In this document: one piece after another, positions 18,587 through 27,671 of the stretch | Layout: every line of letters starts with the position of its first letter | Position numbering within the stretch: the first letter of the stretch is position 1 | DNA from: Proteiniphilum sp. X52 | GTDB taxonomy: Bacteria; Bacteroidota; Bacteroidia; Bacteroidales; Dysgonomonadaceae | Length of the DNA: 64,000 bases | NCBI RefSeq assembly: GCF_003712195.1 | Contig: NZ_RDSD01000008.1 | Location: 86,766 to 150,765, forward strand | Reading direction: 5' to 3' | Made by a program: the position numbers and the translations under genes | The notes under the pieces: generated by a model | What the model saw: only the letters and a program-made list of their open reading frames with translations | The model's database searches: none | What the model was told of the DNA's origin: nothing

Positions 18587-20122
18587 ATGGAAAGACAAAA
18601 AAGAAAATCCGCGGTAAAAGTAGTGGAGAAAGCGGTAGCCGCGCCTGATGTGGGCAAGTTGCCCCCTCAGGCAAGAGAATTGGAGGAGGCAGTGCTGGGG
18701 GCGCTGATGCTCGAAAAAGATGCCTATTCAGTGGTCAGTGAGATATTGAAGCCGGAAAGCTTTTATGACCCTTCTCACCAGTTGATCTATGATTCCATTC
18801 AGGGGCTTGCTATGCAACAAAAGCCGGTGGATGTGCTGACGGTGGTAGAGGAACTGAAGCGCCGGGGTGAATTGGAGACTGCCGGCGGGGCGGTCTATAT
18901 TGCCGAACTGTCGGAAAAAGTGGCCTCTGCCGCGCATATAGAATATCATGCCCGAATTATTGCGCAGAAATCCATGGCGAGAGAATTGATCGCTTTCTCT
19001 TCGGATGTGTCGCAGCAGGCTTTCGATGAGACGGTGGATGTGGATGATCTCATGCAGGAGACCGAAGGGCGCCTGTTTGAAATTTCGCAGCGGAATGTGA
19101 AAAAGGATGTGATCCAGATCAATCCGGTTATCCGTGAAGCGATGAATAATATCCAGCTGGCGGCTAACCGGAAAGACGGGATGAGCGGTTTGCCCACCGG
19201 TTTCAAGGAATTGGATAAACTTACGTCGGGATGGCAGAAATCCGATTTGGTGATTATTGCCGCGCGTCCCGCCATGGGGAAGACCGCCTTTGTATTGTCG
19301 ATGGCGAAAAATATGGCGCTCGATTTCGAGCAGCCGGTCGGTGTTTTTTCGCTTGAGATGTCGAACGTGCAATTGGTCAACAGGTTAATCGTGAATGTGT
19401 GCCAGATAAAGGGGGAGAGTATCAAAAGCGGTCGTCTTTCGGATGATGAATGGGAACGGCTCGACAAGAACCATAAGTTTCTTTATAATGCGCCTATTTA
19501 TATCGACGACACACCCAGCTTGTCGGTGTTTGAGTTGCGTACCAAAGCGCGGCGGTTAGTCCGCGAACATGATGTGAAAATTCTGATCATCGACTACCTG
19601 CAGTTGATGAATGCGAGTGGAATGAGTTTTGGTAGCCGGGAGCAGGAGGTAAGTATGATCTCACGGTCATTGAAAGGGTTAGCCAAGGAGCTCAATATCC
19701 CCATTGTCGCCCTGTCGCAGTTGAACCGTGGAGTAGAGTCACGCCAGGGGCATGAAGGCAAAAGGCCGCAGTTGGCTGACCTGCGTGAGTCGGGTGCGAT
19801 TGAGCAGGATGCCGACATCGTATGTTTCATTCACCGTCCGGAATATTACAGGATTACTGAAGACGAGCGGGGCAATTCGTTGGTAGGTATCGCCGAGATC
19901 ATTGTGGCAAAGCATCGTAACGGGCCTACCGGTATTGCCAGTATGCGTTTCGATAGTGAGTATGCCCGTTTCCAGAATCTGGATGATTATGCTGTAGGCA
20001 GGAACTATGTAGAACGTCCCTCGAGGATGAATGCACAGACTAAACCGGCCGACTCATCCGCGGATTCGTCTTTCTCCTCCCCGGGTCTTGCGCCACAAAA
20101 AAATGACTCGTTGCCTTTTTAA
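18587..20122 (+). CDS. dnaB: Replicative DNA helicase
   Basis: Hexameric helicase that unwinds DNA at the replication fork and recruits primase. The 511 residues comprise an N-terminal helical domain (LPPQARELEEAVLGALMLE), a linker, and a RecA-like domain with Walker A ARPAMGKTAF (Lys232), Walker B LIIDYLQLM, and the DnaB motifs LSQLNRGVESR, LADLRESGAIEQDADIV and HRNGPTG. The C-terminus is Ser/Pro-rich. No intein or frameshift is visible. A weak -7-like TACCTTTA lies at 18552. The length matches Bacteroidota DnaB. Confidence 0.97.
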   Translation: MERQKRKSAVKVVEKAVAAPDVGKLPPQARELEEAVLGALMLEKDAYSVVSEILKPESFYDPSHQLIYDSIQGLAMQQKPVDVLTVVEELKRRGELETAGGAVYIAELSEKVASAAHIEYHARIIAQKSMARELIAFSSDVSQQAFDETVDVDDLMQETEGRLFEISQRNVKKDVIQINPVIREAMNNIQLAANRKDGMSGLPTGFKELDKLTSGWQKSDLVIIAARPAMGKTAFVLSMAKNMALDFEQPVGVFSLEMSNVQLVNRLIVNVCQIKGESIKSGRLSDDEWERLDKNHKFLYNAPIYIDDTPSLSVFELRTKARRLVREHDVKILIIDYLQLMNASGMSFGSREQEVSMISRSLKGLAKELNIPIVALSQLNRGVESRQGHEGKRPQLADLRESGAIEQDADIVCFIHRPEYYRITEDERGNSLVGIAEIIVAKHRNGPTGIASMRFDSEYARFQNLDDYAVGRNYVERPSRMNAQTKPADSSADSSFSSPGLAPQKNDSLPF

Positions 20123-20285
20123 TGGCAAATTCACCTAAATAGGCGGCGCTGTAGTTGAAATACATTTTTCGAGTCATATTCGCGAAAGTCTGACAACAAA
20201 CCTAATTGTGTTTAAATTGTTATAATTACTGTCAAACGGTTCATTGCATTTCATCGCCGTAAAGTATAAATCCAAATAATATTTC

Positions 20286-20293
20286 TATTTTTG
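20286..20293 (+). promoter_or_regulatory. -7 element upstream of the LysM protein gene
   Basis: TATTTTTG matches TAnnTTTG 46 bp before the ATG at 20339. No clear TTTG at -33. It argues against a GTG start at 20291, which would overlap the promoter. Confidence 0.45.
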
Positions 20294-20338
20294 TGCGTTA
20301 AAAGTTGTATATACAACTCATATAAATTGAAACTAAAG

Positions 20339-22393
20339 ATGCATAACAGGTTTATTCTGAGTAAAATATTTTCGGTTGTTCTTTTCTTAAGCATGTCACT
20401 TTTTTCGCTTCAGGCACAGGATCTGAACTACAAGACAGTGGAAGTGAACGGGCAGACTTATTATGAATACAATGTTCAATCGGGAGAAGGGCTCTATGCC
20501 ATTTCGCGCACATTTTCGGTATCAGTAGCCGATATCCTGCGTCATAACCCCGGGGCGGAGAGAGGTCTGCAAAATGGTCAGAAGCTATTAATCCCGGTCG
20601 CCCGGGAGGGCGGAAGCCGGGGTGCGTCCGTTTCGCCGCGTTCAAACGTGCCCGAGTCCCCCTCGTCTCCCCAGTCGCCCTCGTCCCTCCAGTCTTTCCG
20701 TTCCCCCCAGTCGCCGCCGGCAGACCAGAATACGGCCTTTCAACATACCGTGGTCATTGGGGAAACAGTGTATGGTATTGCCAAGATGTATCATACTACC
20801 GTGGATGAGATATTTCGTCTTAACCCGGGAGCTAGGGAAGGGATTGCCGAAGGCCAGGTGCTTATTATCCCGCAACGCCGTGTTATCAGTCAGGAAAAGG
20901 AAGAAAACTATCGTTACCATACCATACTCCCTAAAGAGACACTTTATTCCGTATCGAGAACCTATTCCTTGAAGCCGGAGGATGTGATGAGTGCAAACCC
21001 CGGGTTGTCGGTTGAGACATTCCAGATCGGGAAGACCATTCGCATTCCTTTTTTCGAATCCTATGAGGTGATTTTGCCCTATGAAGAGCAGACCACCAAT
21101 ATTATCCATAAAGTCAACAGGGGCGAAACCCTCTATAGTATCGCAAAACGGTATAACGTGGAAGTTCAGGAGATCCAACGGTTGAATCCCATGCTCTCGG
21201 GAGGACTGAAAACCAATATGGAGTTGCTTGTTCCTGTGAAAAGGAGTCTCGTCGAAGATGATTCCAGATCGAATGCAAATGAAGCCAACCGATTACTTAG
21301 CCAACCTATTCCCTCGGAGAGGGTGAATGTGATCAAAGTGGGGTTGCTGTTGCCTTTCCTGGATGAAACAAAGGGGTCCCACCTGCGGCTGCAGGAGTAT
21401 TACGAGGGTTTTTTGCTGGCGGTGGAAAAAATGAAAAACGACGGGGCCACGATAGAGTTGTATGTTTTTGAGATCGGCAAGGGGGATGACACGAAGAAGT
21501 TGCAGAGTTTGCTCGCTACAACAGAGATGCAATCGCTCCATCTGATTATCGGTGGGGTAAGTGATGCGCAAATCAAGATCCTTTCCGATTTCTCAATATC
21601 CCACAATATGAAATATGTGGTGCCGTTCTCGCAGAGTAACGGAGAGGTGTTAAACAACGGAAATATATTTCAGGTAAATCCGATGCAGCACCTGACCTAC
21701 ACGAAAGCCTCTTCTGTTTTCCTGAAGATGTACCGCAATGCCCACATCATCTTTGTGCGGGGAGGAGGAAATGATAAAAACGAGTTCGTTTCCTTGTTGC
21801 AAAACGATCTTCGCAAGAATAATGTCAGATACGAGACGCTGAACGCCACAACGACACTTGGTGGCACAATCCTTGCGTCGCTGAGCAGGAATAAGGAGAA
21901 TGTTATCGTGCCTACCGGCGGTGACTCCGGACTGCTGCGTCAGATAACGGACGAGTTGAAGAAGACGATGGAATCAGATTCCGGGTTTCCCATTCGTCTG
22001 TTCGGTTATCCTGACTGGCAGGCCTATTCTGACCTGAAAGAAGATTACAGCCAGTTTGACACTTATATCTTCGCGCCTTTCTTTGCCAATGGGCAAAGCC
22101 GTGACGTGGAAGCATTCAAGGCCAATTTCCGCAAATGGTACGGCAGGGATCTTCTGGAAACATTCCCCAACTACGGTATGTGGGGATACGATACGGGGCT
22201 GTTTTTTCTGACGGCCTTGCATAGATATGGCCATAATTTCGAACAAAATATCGAACGGGTGAATGTGAATTCATTGCAATTTCCGTTCTATTTCGAGCGA
22301 CCCAATAATTGGGGCGGTTTCATTAATAGCGGATTGTATCTGATTAATTATGGTACGGACGGCCGAATCATCAAGACGGATAAAAGCCGATAG
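20339..22393 (+). CDS. LysM-repeat protein with C-terminal periplasmic-binding-protein-like domain
   Basis: Probably a periplasmic, peptidoglycan-associated protein of 684 residues from the ATG at 20339. The signal peptide ends near LFSLQAQ. Four LysM repeats follow, each with a YxI/YSI core and NP: EGLYAISRTFSVSVADILRHNP, GETVYGIAKMYHTTVDEIF, KETLYSVSRTYSLKPEDVM and GETLYSIAKRYNVEVQEI. A Ser/Pro-rich linker separates the first two. From about residue 330 a type-1 substrate-binding fold is seen (INVIKVGLLLPFLDETKGSHLR-like start, later GYPDWQAYSDLKEDYSQFDTY). The combination is common in Bacteroidota. The ligand is unknown, and the role in cell-wall organisation is inferred. Confidence 0.85.
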   Translation: MHNRFILSKIFSVVLFLSMSLFSLQAQDLNYKTVEVNGQTYYEYNVQSGEGLYAISRTFSVSVADILRHNPGAERGLQNGQKLLIPVAREGGSRGASVSPRSNVPESPSSPQSPSSLQSFRSPQSPPADQNTAFQHTVVIGETVYGIAKMYHTTVDEIFRLNPGAREGIAEGQVLIIPQRRVISQEKEENYRYHTILPKETLYSVSRTYSLKPEDVMSANPGLSVETFQIGKTIRIPFFESYEVILPYEEQTTNIIHKVNRGETLYSIAKRYNVEVQEIQRLNPMLSGGLKTNMELLVPVKRSLVEDDSRSNANEANRLLSQPIPSERVNVIKVGLLLPFLDETKGSHLRLQEYYEGFLLAVEKMKNDGATIELYVFEIGKGDDTKKLQSLLATTEMQSLHLIIGGVSDAQIKILSDFSISHNMKYVVPFSQSNGEVLNNGNIFQVNPMQHLTYTKASSVFLKMYRNAHIIFVRGGGNDKNEFVSLLQNDLRKNNVRYETLNATTTLGGTILASLSRNKENVIVPTGGDSGLLRQITDELKKTMESDSGFPIRLFGYPDWQAYSDLKEDYSQFDTYIFAPFFANGQSRDVEAFKANFRKWYGRDLLETFPNYGMWGYDTGLFFLTALHRYGHNFEQNIERVNVNSLQFPFYFERPNNWGGFINSGLYLINYGTDGRIIKTDKSR

Positions 22394-22451
22394 AATGTCG
22401 AATCCTGGGTAGTAACCGGGAATAGCCCAATCATCAAAACCGACAAAACCG

Positions 22452-23159
22452 ATGAAATCCTTTCTTAATCCCTTGGTTGTGTGTTTTTTACTCTTTCTCG
22501 GTGCTTCCCCATTGTATGCCCAGAAGAAGGAGACATTCAAAGGCGAATTGTATATTGGTGCCGGAGGAGGCCCCCTTTTCTCGAAAGTGGATTTTGTGCC
22601 GGCTGTGCCGTCGGGCTTCAAGCAGGGAATCTTTGGAGGTGTCTCGGCGAAATATATTTCTGAAAAAAACCTGGGAATTGTTGTGGAGGTCAACTATGCG
22701 CAACGTGGCTGGGAAGAGGAATTCGATCCGGCTTCCGATTTTTCTTACAGCAGGACGCTGAACTATGTTGAAATGCCATTTATGACGCACATCTATGCCG
22801 GAAAAAAAGCACGCTTTATCCTGAATCTCGGACCGCAGATATCTCTGTTGGTGGGCCATAGCCAGAAGATGAGCCAGGCATTGGCGGACGATCTGGAGGC
22901 AAGGAGGGCTGAAAATCCCGAACGAAGTATCGGGATGCAGTATGAGGGGATATATCCACTGAAACCGATAGATTATGGCTTAGTCGGCGGAATAGGGATG
23001 GAGTTGAAAACCGGTATTGGTAATTTTGACCTGGAGGGACGCTACTATTTCGGGCTGGGTGATATTTTCACCAACCGTCGTACCGAAGATGCCTACTTTT
23101 CCCGTTCGGCCTCCCGTGTGATTGAGGCGAAACTGACCTACTATATTAAAGTGTTTTAA
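22452..23159 (+). CDS. PorT-like outer-membrane beta-barrel protein
   Basis: A 235-residue secreted protein. The signal peptide ends at SPLYAQ, followed by a barrel-type alternation of strands (GELYIGAGGGPLFSKV, LGIVVEVNYAQRGWEE, LNYVEMPFMTHIYAGKKARFILNLG, GNFDLEGRYYFGLGDI) and an aromatic C-terminus (TYYIKVF). The YAQRGW and YVEMPFM segments fit the PorT/OMP_b-brl_2 family of eight-stranded barrels. It follows the LysM protein by 58 bp and is probably co-transcribed. The specific function is unknown. Confidence 0.82.
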   Translation: MKSFLNPLVVCFLLFLGASPLYAQKKETFKGELYIGAGGGPLFSKVDFVPAVPSGFKQGIFGGVSAKYISEKNLGIVVEVNYAQRGWEEEFDPASDFSYSRTLNYVEMPFMTHIYAGKKARFILNLGPQISLLVGHSQKMSQALADDLEARRAENPERSIGMQYEGIYPLKPIDYGLVGGIGMELKTGIGNFDLEGRYYFGLGDIFTNRRTEDAYFSRSASRVIEAKLTYYIKVF

Positions 23160-23166
23160 TGAGCCA

Positions 23167-23395
23167 GTGGGGACTTGGAACTGGGGACTTGGAACTTGGA
23201 ACTAAGAACTTGGAACTAAGAACTTGGAACTGGGAACTTAGAACTGGGGACTTGGAACTTGGAACTAAGAACTTGGAACTGGGAACTTAGAACTGGGAAC
23301 TTGGAACTTGGAATTGGGCTTCTTCATTCTTCATTCTTCATTCTTCACTCTTCATTCTTCACTCTTCATTCTTCATTCTTCACTCTTCATTCTTA
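23167..23395. repeat. Composite heptanucleotide array 3: (GGAACTT/GGAACTA)n then (TTCATTC)n
   Basis: About 22 units of a 7-bp GGAACTT-type repeat (23167-23317) are followed by about 11 units of TTCATTC/TTCACTC (23318-23393). This is the array at 13690-13858 in reverse orientation, with both components in mirrored order. It fills most of the gap between the PorT-like gene and the arsR promoter. Confidence 0.95.
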
Positions 23396-23462
23396 ATAAA
23401 ATAACCCGATAAATTTTGTGAATGAGAAAAAGTGTTGTACTTTTGGTGAACAAAAACGAATG

Positions 23463-23482
23463 AATATATGTTCATATATTTG
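23463..23482 (+). promoter_or_regulatory. Palindromic operator overlapping the arsR promoter
   Basis: AATATATG-TT-CATATATT is a perfect 8-bp inverted repeat with 2-bp spacer (23463-23480). It overlaps the -7 element TATATTTG (23475-23482), 22 bp before the arsR ATG. The core resembles known ArsR/SmtB operators (ATA..TGAACA..TAT type). Autorepression is inferred. Confidence 0.65.
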
Positions 23483-23504
23483 TTTGAAATTTCAGTAAGA
23501 TAAA

Positions 23505-23837
23505 ATGGAGAAAGGAACCGTTGTATTGGAAAGAAATAAAATAGATCGTTCCCAATTTGAGGAGGCGGCATATATTTTGAGGGCACTGGCTAATGAAACC
23601 CGTCTGTGTGTGATTATGCAGCTTACTCAAGCCGGAGAAAAGTCGGTGACTGAATTGATGGCGCAAATGGATTGTGAGCAATCGCTGCTGTCGCACCATC
23701 TGACAGATATGAGGGCAAAAGGGATACTCCGGTGTCGTAAAAGAGGAAAGAACAGTTTCTATTCGCTTAGTGATAAGCGATTCTCGAATGTGTTGAAATG
23801 TATTATGCGTTGTGCGGAGAATAAGGAGGAATGTTGA
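23505..23837 (+). CDS. ArsR/SmtB-family transcriptional regulator
   Basis: A 110-residue winged-helix repressor. The fold is clear: ILRALANETRLCVIMQLTQAGEKSVTELM leads into the recognition helix CEQSLLSHHLTDMRAKGI, then the wing RKRGKNSFYSL. Candidate sensing cysteines are one before the recognition helix (MDCEQS), one in the first helix region (RLCVI), one in the wing region (LRCRKR) and three near the C-terminus (CIMRC, EEC). It could sense a metal(loid) or redox state. It heads a small group with a DUF6132 protein and a thioredoxin lipoprotein, and a palindrome overlaps its own promoter. Confidence 0.92.
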   Translation: MEKGTVVLERNKIDRSQFEEAAYILRALANETRLCVIMQLTQAGEKSVTELMAQMDCEQSLLSHHLTDMRAKGILRCRKRGKNSFYSLSDKRFSNVLKCIMRCAENKEEC

Positions 23838-23954
23838 AAAAATGGGTAGGATAATGTGTTTTGCGCAATAAATGATAGAGGCCGAGAAGTGAAAAGTTGC
23901 GGAGTATGAATCTGAAGTAAGAAATTGGAGATTTTAGCAGGAAATAATATAAAT

Positions 23955-24203
23955 ATGATGAAAGGTTTTTTTAAGAAACACTGGTTGAGGATAGCCGGAA
24001 TATTCGTCGGCGCAATGGTGGGTTATATTTATTACCATTACGTGGGATGTTTGAGCGGAACCTGTCCTATCACTTCCAATCCCTATAGGATGATGATTTA
24101 CGGGGCACTGGTTGGATATCTTCTTTTCGACCTCTTCTCGAAAGATAAGAGACTGGAGGGTGTAAAGGATATGTCAGAGAATGACTTCAAAGAAAATGAC
24201 TAA
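23955..24203 (+). CDS. DUF6132 family small membrane protein
   Basis: An 82-residue protein from the ATG at 23955 (an in-frame TTG at 23925 is unlikely). It has two transmembrane segments, IAGIFVGAMVGYIYYHYVG and MMIYGALVGYLLFDLF, separated by the conserved loop CLSGTCPITSNPY with a Cys pair. That loop is the hallmark of DUF6132 as I recall it. Its place between arsR and a thioredoxin lipoprotein, and its paired cysteines, suggest a thiol or metal-related role in the envelope, but no function is established. Confidence 0.8.
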   Translation: MMKGFFKKHWLRIAGIFVGAMVGYIYYHYVGCLSGTCPITSNPYRMMIYGALVGYLLFDLFSKDKRLEGVKDMSENDFKEND

Positions 24204-24215
24204 AAATATCAAGCA

Positions 24216-24728
24216 ATGAAAACGAATTTTTTAATGGCGGCGGCAATCCTGGTATTTGTCTTGTCGTCATGCGGCAACACCGCGCGGAAAAACTCTTCGG
24301 AGAGTGCGGAAACAAATTTGAGCACACATATAACAAAAACAGAAAATAATATGACAACAACAAAAAAGACAATCCAGTTGACAAGAGCCGAATTTTTAAC
24401 GAAAGTGGCCGATTTGGAAAAAAGTCCCGACAAGTGGGTCTATCTTGGAGATAAACCCTGTATTATCGATTTTTATGCTGACTGGTGCGGCCCGTGTAAA
24501 ATGATTTCTCCCATTTTGGAAGAATTAGCCGGCGAGTATGATGGTGAAATCTATATCTACAAAGTGGATACCGAGGCTGAACAGCAGTTGGCTGCCGAAT
24601 TCGGTATCCGGAGTATTCCCTCCTTGCTCTTTGTGCCGATGGACGAAGCCCCGCAGATGGCACAGGGCGCGCTTCCGAAAGATGCTTTCAAACAGGCTAT
24701 CGAAGAGGTACTGTTGAAAAAGTCATAA
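24216..24728 (+). CDS. Thioredoxin-family lipoprotein
   Basis: A 170-residue protein with a lipoprotein signal peptide (lipobox VLSSC, Cys19), a short Ser/Thr-rich linker to about residue 50 and a complete thioredoxin domain. The active site is WCGPCK (Cys91, Cys94), followed by DTEAEQQLAAEFGIRSIPSLLF with the cis-proline. It probably reduces or isomerises disulfides at a membrane surface facing the periplasm, possibly recharged by DsbD, which is also in this window. It starts 12 bp after the DUF6132 gene and probably belongs to the arsR unit. Confidence 0.92.
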   Translation: MKTNFLMAAAILVFVLSSCGNTARKNSSESAETNLSTHITKTENNMTTTKKTIQLTRAEFLTKVADLEKSPDKWVYLGDKPCIIDFYADWCGPCKMISPILEELAGEYDGEIYIYKVDTEAEQQLAAEFGIRSIPSLLFVPMDEAPQMAQGALPKDAFKQAIEEVLLKKS

Positions 24729-24861
24729 ACGGATATGGAACGGACATCCTCTTCATGTGATTGAGGTTGTCAGGGAAATGATCCAAGAGTGATAATGGTG
24801 AACGGATGTGCTCGCAGGAGTTGCATCCGTTGCATGTTTTATCTGATTGGCTGATTTTTTG

Positions 24862-24869
24862 TACCTTTG
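24862..24869 (+). promoter_or_regulatory. -7 element for the U32 peptidase gene
   Basis: TACCTTTG matches TAnnTTTG, 23 bp before the ATG at 24893. It supports that start over an in-frame upstream ATG at 24806. Confidence 0.55.
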
Positions 24870-24892
24870 TATTCTCAAGTTACAGCTTACGG

Positions 24893-26161
24893 ATGAAGGA
24901 TATCAACGATTATGAAATAATGGCGCCGGCAGGATCTTATGAATCGCTGACGGCGGCTATACAGGGCGGTGCGGATTCCATCTACTTCGGCATCGAAGGG
25001 TTGAATATGCGCGCCAAATCTTCCAATAATTTCACCATTGCCGATTTGCACAACATCGCGGCTATTTGTCGCGATCATCATATAAAAAGCTATCTTACGG
25101 TTAACACCATCATCTACGACAACGACATGGAACTGATGCGAAAGGTGGTGGATGCGGCGAAGGAGGCGAATCTGTCGGCGGTCATCGCGGCCGATGTGGC
25201 GGTGTTGATGTATGCCCGGAGTGTTGGAGTGGAGGTGCACTTATCCACCCAATTGAATATTAGTAATACCGAGTCGTTGAAGTTCTACGGGCAGTTCGCC
25301 GATGTGGTGGTGCTGGCACGCGAGTTGAATATGGATCAGGTGGCTTCCATTTACCGGGATATAGTCGACCAGCAAATCAAGGGACCTTCGGGTAAATTGA
25401 TCCGTATCGAGATGTTCTGTCACGGTGCCTTGTGCATGGCGGTTTCCGGGAAGTGTTACCTCAGCCTGCACGAAAAGGACCTTTCCGCCAACCGGGGCGC
25501 ATGCAACCAGATCTGCCGCCGGGCATACATCGTGAAGGACAGGGACAGCGAGATAGAGTTGGAGATCGATAATGAATACATCATGTCTCCCAAAGATCTC
25601 AAGACCATTCACTTCATGGACAAAATGATGGATGCCGGGGTGCGGGTATTCAAGATTGAAGGGCGTGCAAGGGGGCCGGAATATGTGCGGGTGGTGACCT
25701 CATGTTACAAGGAGGCTGTGCAGGCCTATTGTGACGGCACATACACCGAAGAGAAGGTAAACGACTGGAATGGGCGCCTTTCCACCGTCTTCAACCGTGG
25801 ATTCTGGGACGGCTATTACCTCGGGCAACGGTTGGGAGAGTGGACACACCGCTACGGATCGGGTGCCACCAAACGAAAAGTGTATGTTGGGAAAGCCGTC
25901 AAGCATTTCGGCAAACTCGGCGTAACAGAGTTCCTGGTGGAAACCCAATCGGTAAAACCGGGAGATGAGCTATTAATCACAGGACCTACCACCGGTGCCA
26001 TCTTTATCACTGCCGATGATATCAGGGTAGATCTTGCCACCGTTCCCGAAGCGGTGAAAGGAGACCACTTTTCCATCAGGACCTGTCAGAAAATCCGTCC
26101 CAACGACCGGCTCTATAAAATGGAAACAGCCAACCGGCAAGGGACGGCGCATGAAAGATGA
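24893..26161 (+). CDS. Peptidase U32 family protein (TrhP/RlhA-like RNA hydroxylation type)
   Basis: A 422-residue protein from the ATG at 24893. The TIM-barrel part begins IMAPAGSYESLTAAIQGGADSIYFG, with HLSTQLNISN and FCHGALCMAVSGKCYLS. Cysteines 181 and 188 (six residues apart) and 204 resemble the [4Fe-4S] ligand spacing known in U32 proteins such as UbiU. The C-terminal part (KRKVYVGKAVKHFGKLG) is the usual small beta domain. Family members function in tRNA/rRNA hydroxylation or ubiquinone synthesis rather than as proven proteases. Which RNA is modified here is unknown. Confidence 0.87.
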   Translation: MKDINDYEIMAPAGSYESLTAAIQGGADSIYFGIEGLNMRAKSSNNFTIADLHNIAAICRDHHIKSYLTVNTIIYDNDMELMRKVVDAAKEANLSAVIAADVAVLMYARSVGVEVHLSTQLNISNTESLKFYGQFADVVVLARELNMDQVASIYRDIVDQQIKGPSGKLIRIEMFCHGALCMAVSGKCYLSLHEKDLSANRGACNQICRRAYIVKDRDSEIELEIDNEYIMSPKDLKTIHFMDKMMDAGVRVFKIEGRARGPEYVRVVTSCYKEAVQAYCDGTYTEEKVNDWNGRLSTVFNRGFWDGYYLGQRLGEWTHRYGSGATKRKVYVGKAVKHFGKLGVTEFLVETQSVKPGDELLITGPTTGAIFITADDIRVDLATVPEAVKGDHFSIRTCQKIRPNDRLYKMETANRQGTAHER

Positions 26162-26185
26162 GCAAATCCCGGCGGCAAGGTGGGC

Positions 26186-26785
26186 TCAATCCTTCCGCAG
26201 GTAGTAAAAATTCTCATTCCCGAATCGCATATCAAAACGCCCGTTGGAAAATGTTTCCGCTACTCCGTCAATGGTGGCTTTGAATGAAAATGTGCCCGAT
26301 AGTACCACACTCTCCAATTCCTTGTCTATAAACATTTTCTGGGCGCGTTTCACCGTAAATGATCCTGAAAGTATTTTCAAATTCATCGGGCGGTTACCGT
26401 AGAGCAGGGAAATGGCACACTCCTGTCCCGGCAGATCGAAATCTTTGCCGTTCAGCGAGAGAAGTTCGGCAAAAGTGGCGGGGGTGTACTCCGGAAACGA
26501 TATTACCAAGGTATGAAGGTTTGAACCGACAGACCCCGAAAGATGAATATGGCAGGAATCATTATCAATCACTACTTTTGACGGATCATGCGGCAGTTGG
26601 GTGGTCCACAGCGATAACCCCCAATAGACACCGAAACTGTTGTATCCCTTTTCGGAATAGACGGGGAGGCCCGGGTTGTCCGTGTCTTCGATAAATACAG
26701 AGTTTGAGATGCGATAATCAAAACCGCGTGAACATCCTCCCGCGACCGCAAGAAGGATTAAAGAAAAGAAACGGATGTATTTCAT
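26186..26785 (-). CDS. Lipoprotein of unknown function
   Basis: A 199-residue protein with a lipoprotein signal peptide (MKYIRFFSLILLAVAGGC, Cys18). The mature part has beta-rich segments (NSFGVYWGLSLW, LHTLVISFPEYTPATFAELL, VVLSGTFSFKATID) and ends NFYYLRKD. I do not recognise a family. The start codon lies at the edge of a complete copy of the dispersed CATATG element that fills the gap to the upstream barrel gene. The two minus-strand genes may be a pair transcribed through the element or from within it. Confidence 0.78.
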   Translation of the reverse strand: MKYIRFFSLILLAVAGGCSRGFDYRISNSVFIEDTDNPGLPVYSEKGYNSFGVYWGLSLWTTQLPHDPSKVVIDNDSCHIHLSGSVGSNLHTLVISFPEYTPATFAELLSLNGKDFDLPGQECAISLLYGNRPMNLKILSGSFTVKRAQKMFIDKELESVVLSGTFSFKATIDGVAETFSNGRFDMRFGNENFYYLRKD

Positions 26786-26885
26786 ACGATTATAATTATT
26801 TATTTAAAAGGTATCGTATGGAACTCGCTTTTAATCGTGCTCTTGTGTGAGAACAATTATCATGCTCGTTTCATATTGTGATTTT
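26781..26885. repeat. Dispersed ~100-bp CATATG-type element, copy B
   Basis: Fills the 109-bp gap between two minus-strand genes. It begins TTTCATACGATTATAATTAT, continues GGTATCGTATGGAACTCGC and CTCTTGTGTGAGAACAATTA, and ends TCATGCTCGTTTCATAT. It aligns with copy A over its full length with a modest number of differences. The CAT at 26783-26785 is the start codon of the lipoprotein gene. Confidence 0.85.
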
Positions 26886-26894
26886 TTATGATTT

Positions 26895-27671
26895 TTACTT
26901 CGTGGAGAAAAAGTTTACTGGGGTAGAGATCGTGACTTGCATGCCCGGGAATGTTTGAGAATTGAGCAACGAGAAGTTGCCTTTTGAGAGAATGGAATGA
27001 AATGCGGGAAAATCGAGTGATAGGCGCATTGCGTTCCGGAGAATAAAACGCACACCGATACTGGTGTAGACGTCAGAGAAAAAGGAGGCAGGGGCTTTGC
27101 CTATGCCGGCAAGCACTTCGTCATTGTATTTATCCAGCTTGTCCGAGACAAAGTCTATTTCTGTTTTCCCATGTATTTTCATTCCCGCTTGGACACCTCC
27201 TTTCACATAAATATGCCACACATGGCGGTTCCCGATCACTGCGAGGTTGACTTCCATGGGAATGGTCAGATAGCCGAGAGACTCGTCTATCCCATTCACG
27301 CGAAACAGGTCAATCCCTTCCCGGGAGGTACTATACAGGAAAAGCGGATAGGTTTTTGATCCGGATGTGATCCTCTCTTGCACATGGATATATCGCACTC
27401 CGGAAGCGAGTGTGATTCGATCGTTCCAGAGGGCCAGTTGCGGCTTGATACCCACATAGAAAAGCGTTCCCTCTCCGTAAGCCTTTTCACTTCCGTGATA
27501 ATACCGGTATGCGGGTTGATAGTCTGTCGGTTGGCGGAAATCCCATCGGTCGTCGATCTTTCCCTCCAAGGCAAACCCTCCGGACTCTAGTCCAATATGG
27601 AATTGGGAATCGCGTTGCGCTTTTGCGGACATGAAAAAACAGAGAAGGAGTAGTAGCAATAGATTTTTCAT
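26895..27671 (-). CDS. Outer-membrane beta-barrel protein (PorT-like)
   Basis: A 258-residue protein with a signal peptide (MKNLLLLLLLCFFMSAKAQ) and barrel-like strands: FHIGLESGGFALEGK, LFYVGIKPQLALWNDRITLASGVRYIHV, LGYLTIPMEVNLAVIG, HIYVKGGVQAGMKIHG, TSIGVRFILRNAMRLSLDFPAF. The layout resembles other PorT/OMP_b-brl proteins in this window. No ligand or partner is evident. It is transcribed together with the lipoprotein gene downstream, separated by repeat copy B. Confidence 0.78.
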   Translation of the reverse strand: MKNLLLLLLLCFFMSAKAQRDSQFHIGLESGGFALEGKIDDRWDFRQPTDYQPAYRYYHGSEKAYGEGTLFYVGIKPQLALWNDRITLASGVRYIHVQERITSGSKTYPLFLYSTSREGIDLFRVNGIDESLGYLTIPMEVNLAVIGNRHVWHIYVKGGVQAGMKIHGKTEIDFVSDKLDKYNDEVLAGIGKAPASFFSDVYTSIGVRFILRNAMRLSLDFPAFHSILSKGNFSLLNSQTFPGMQVTISTPVNFFSTK

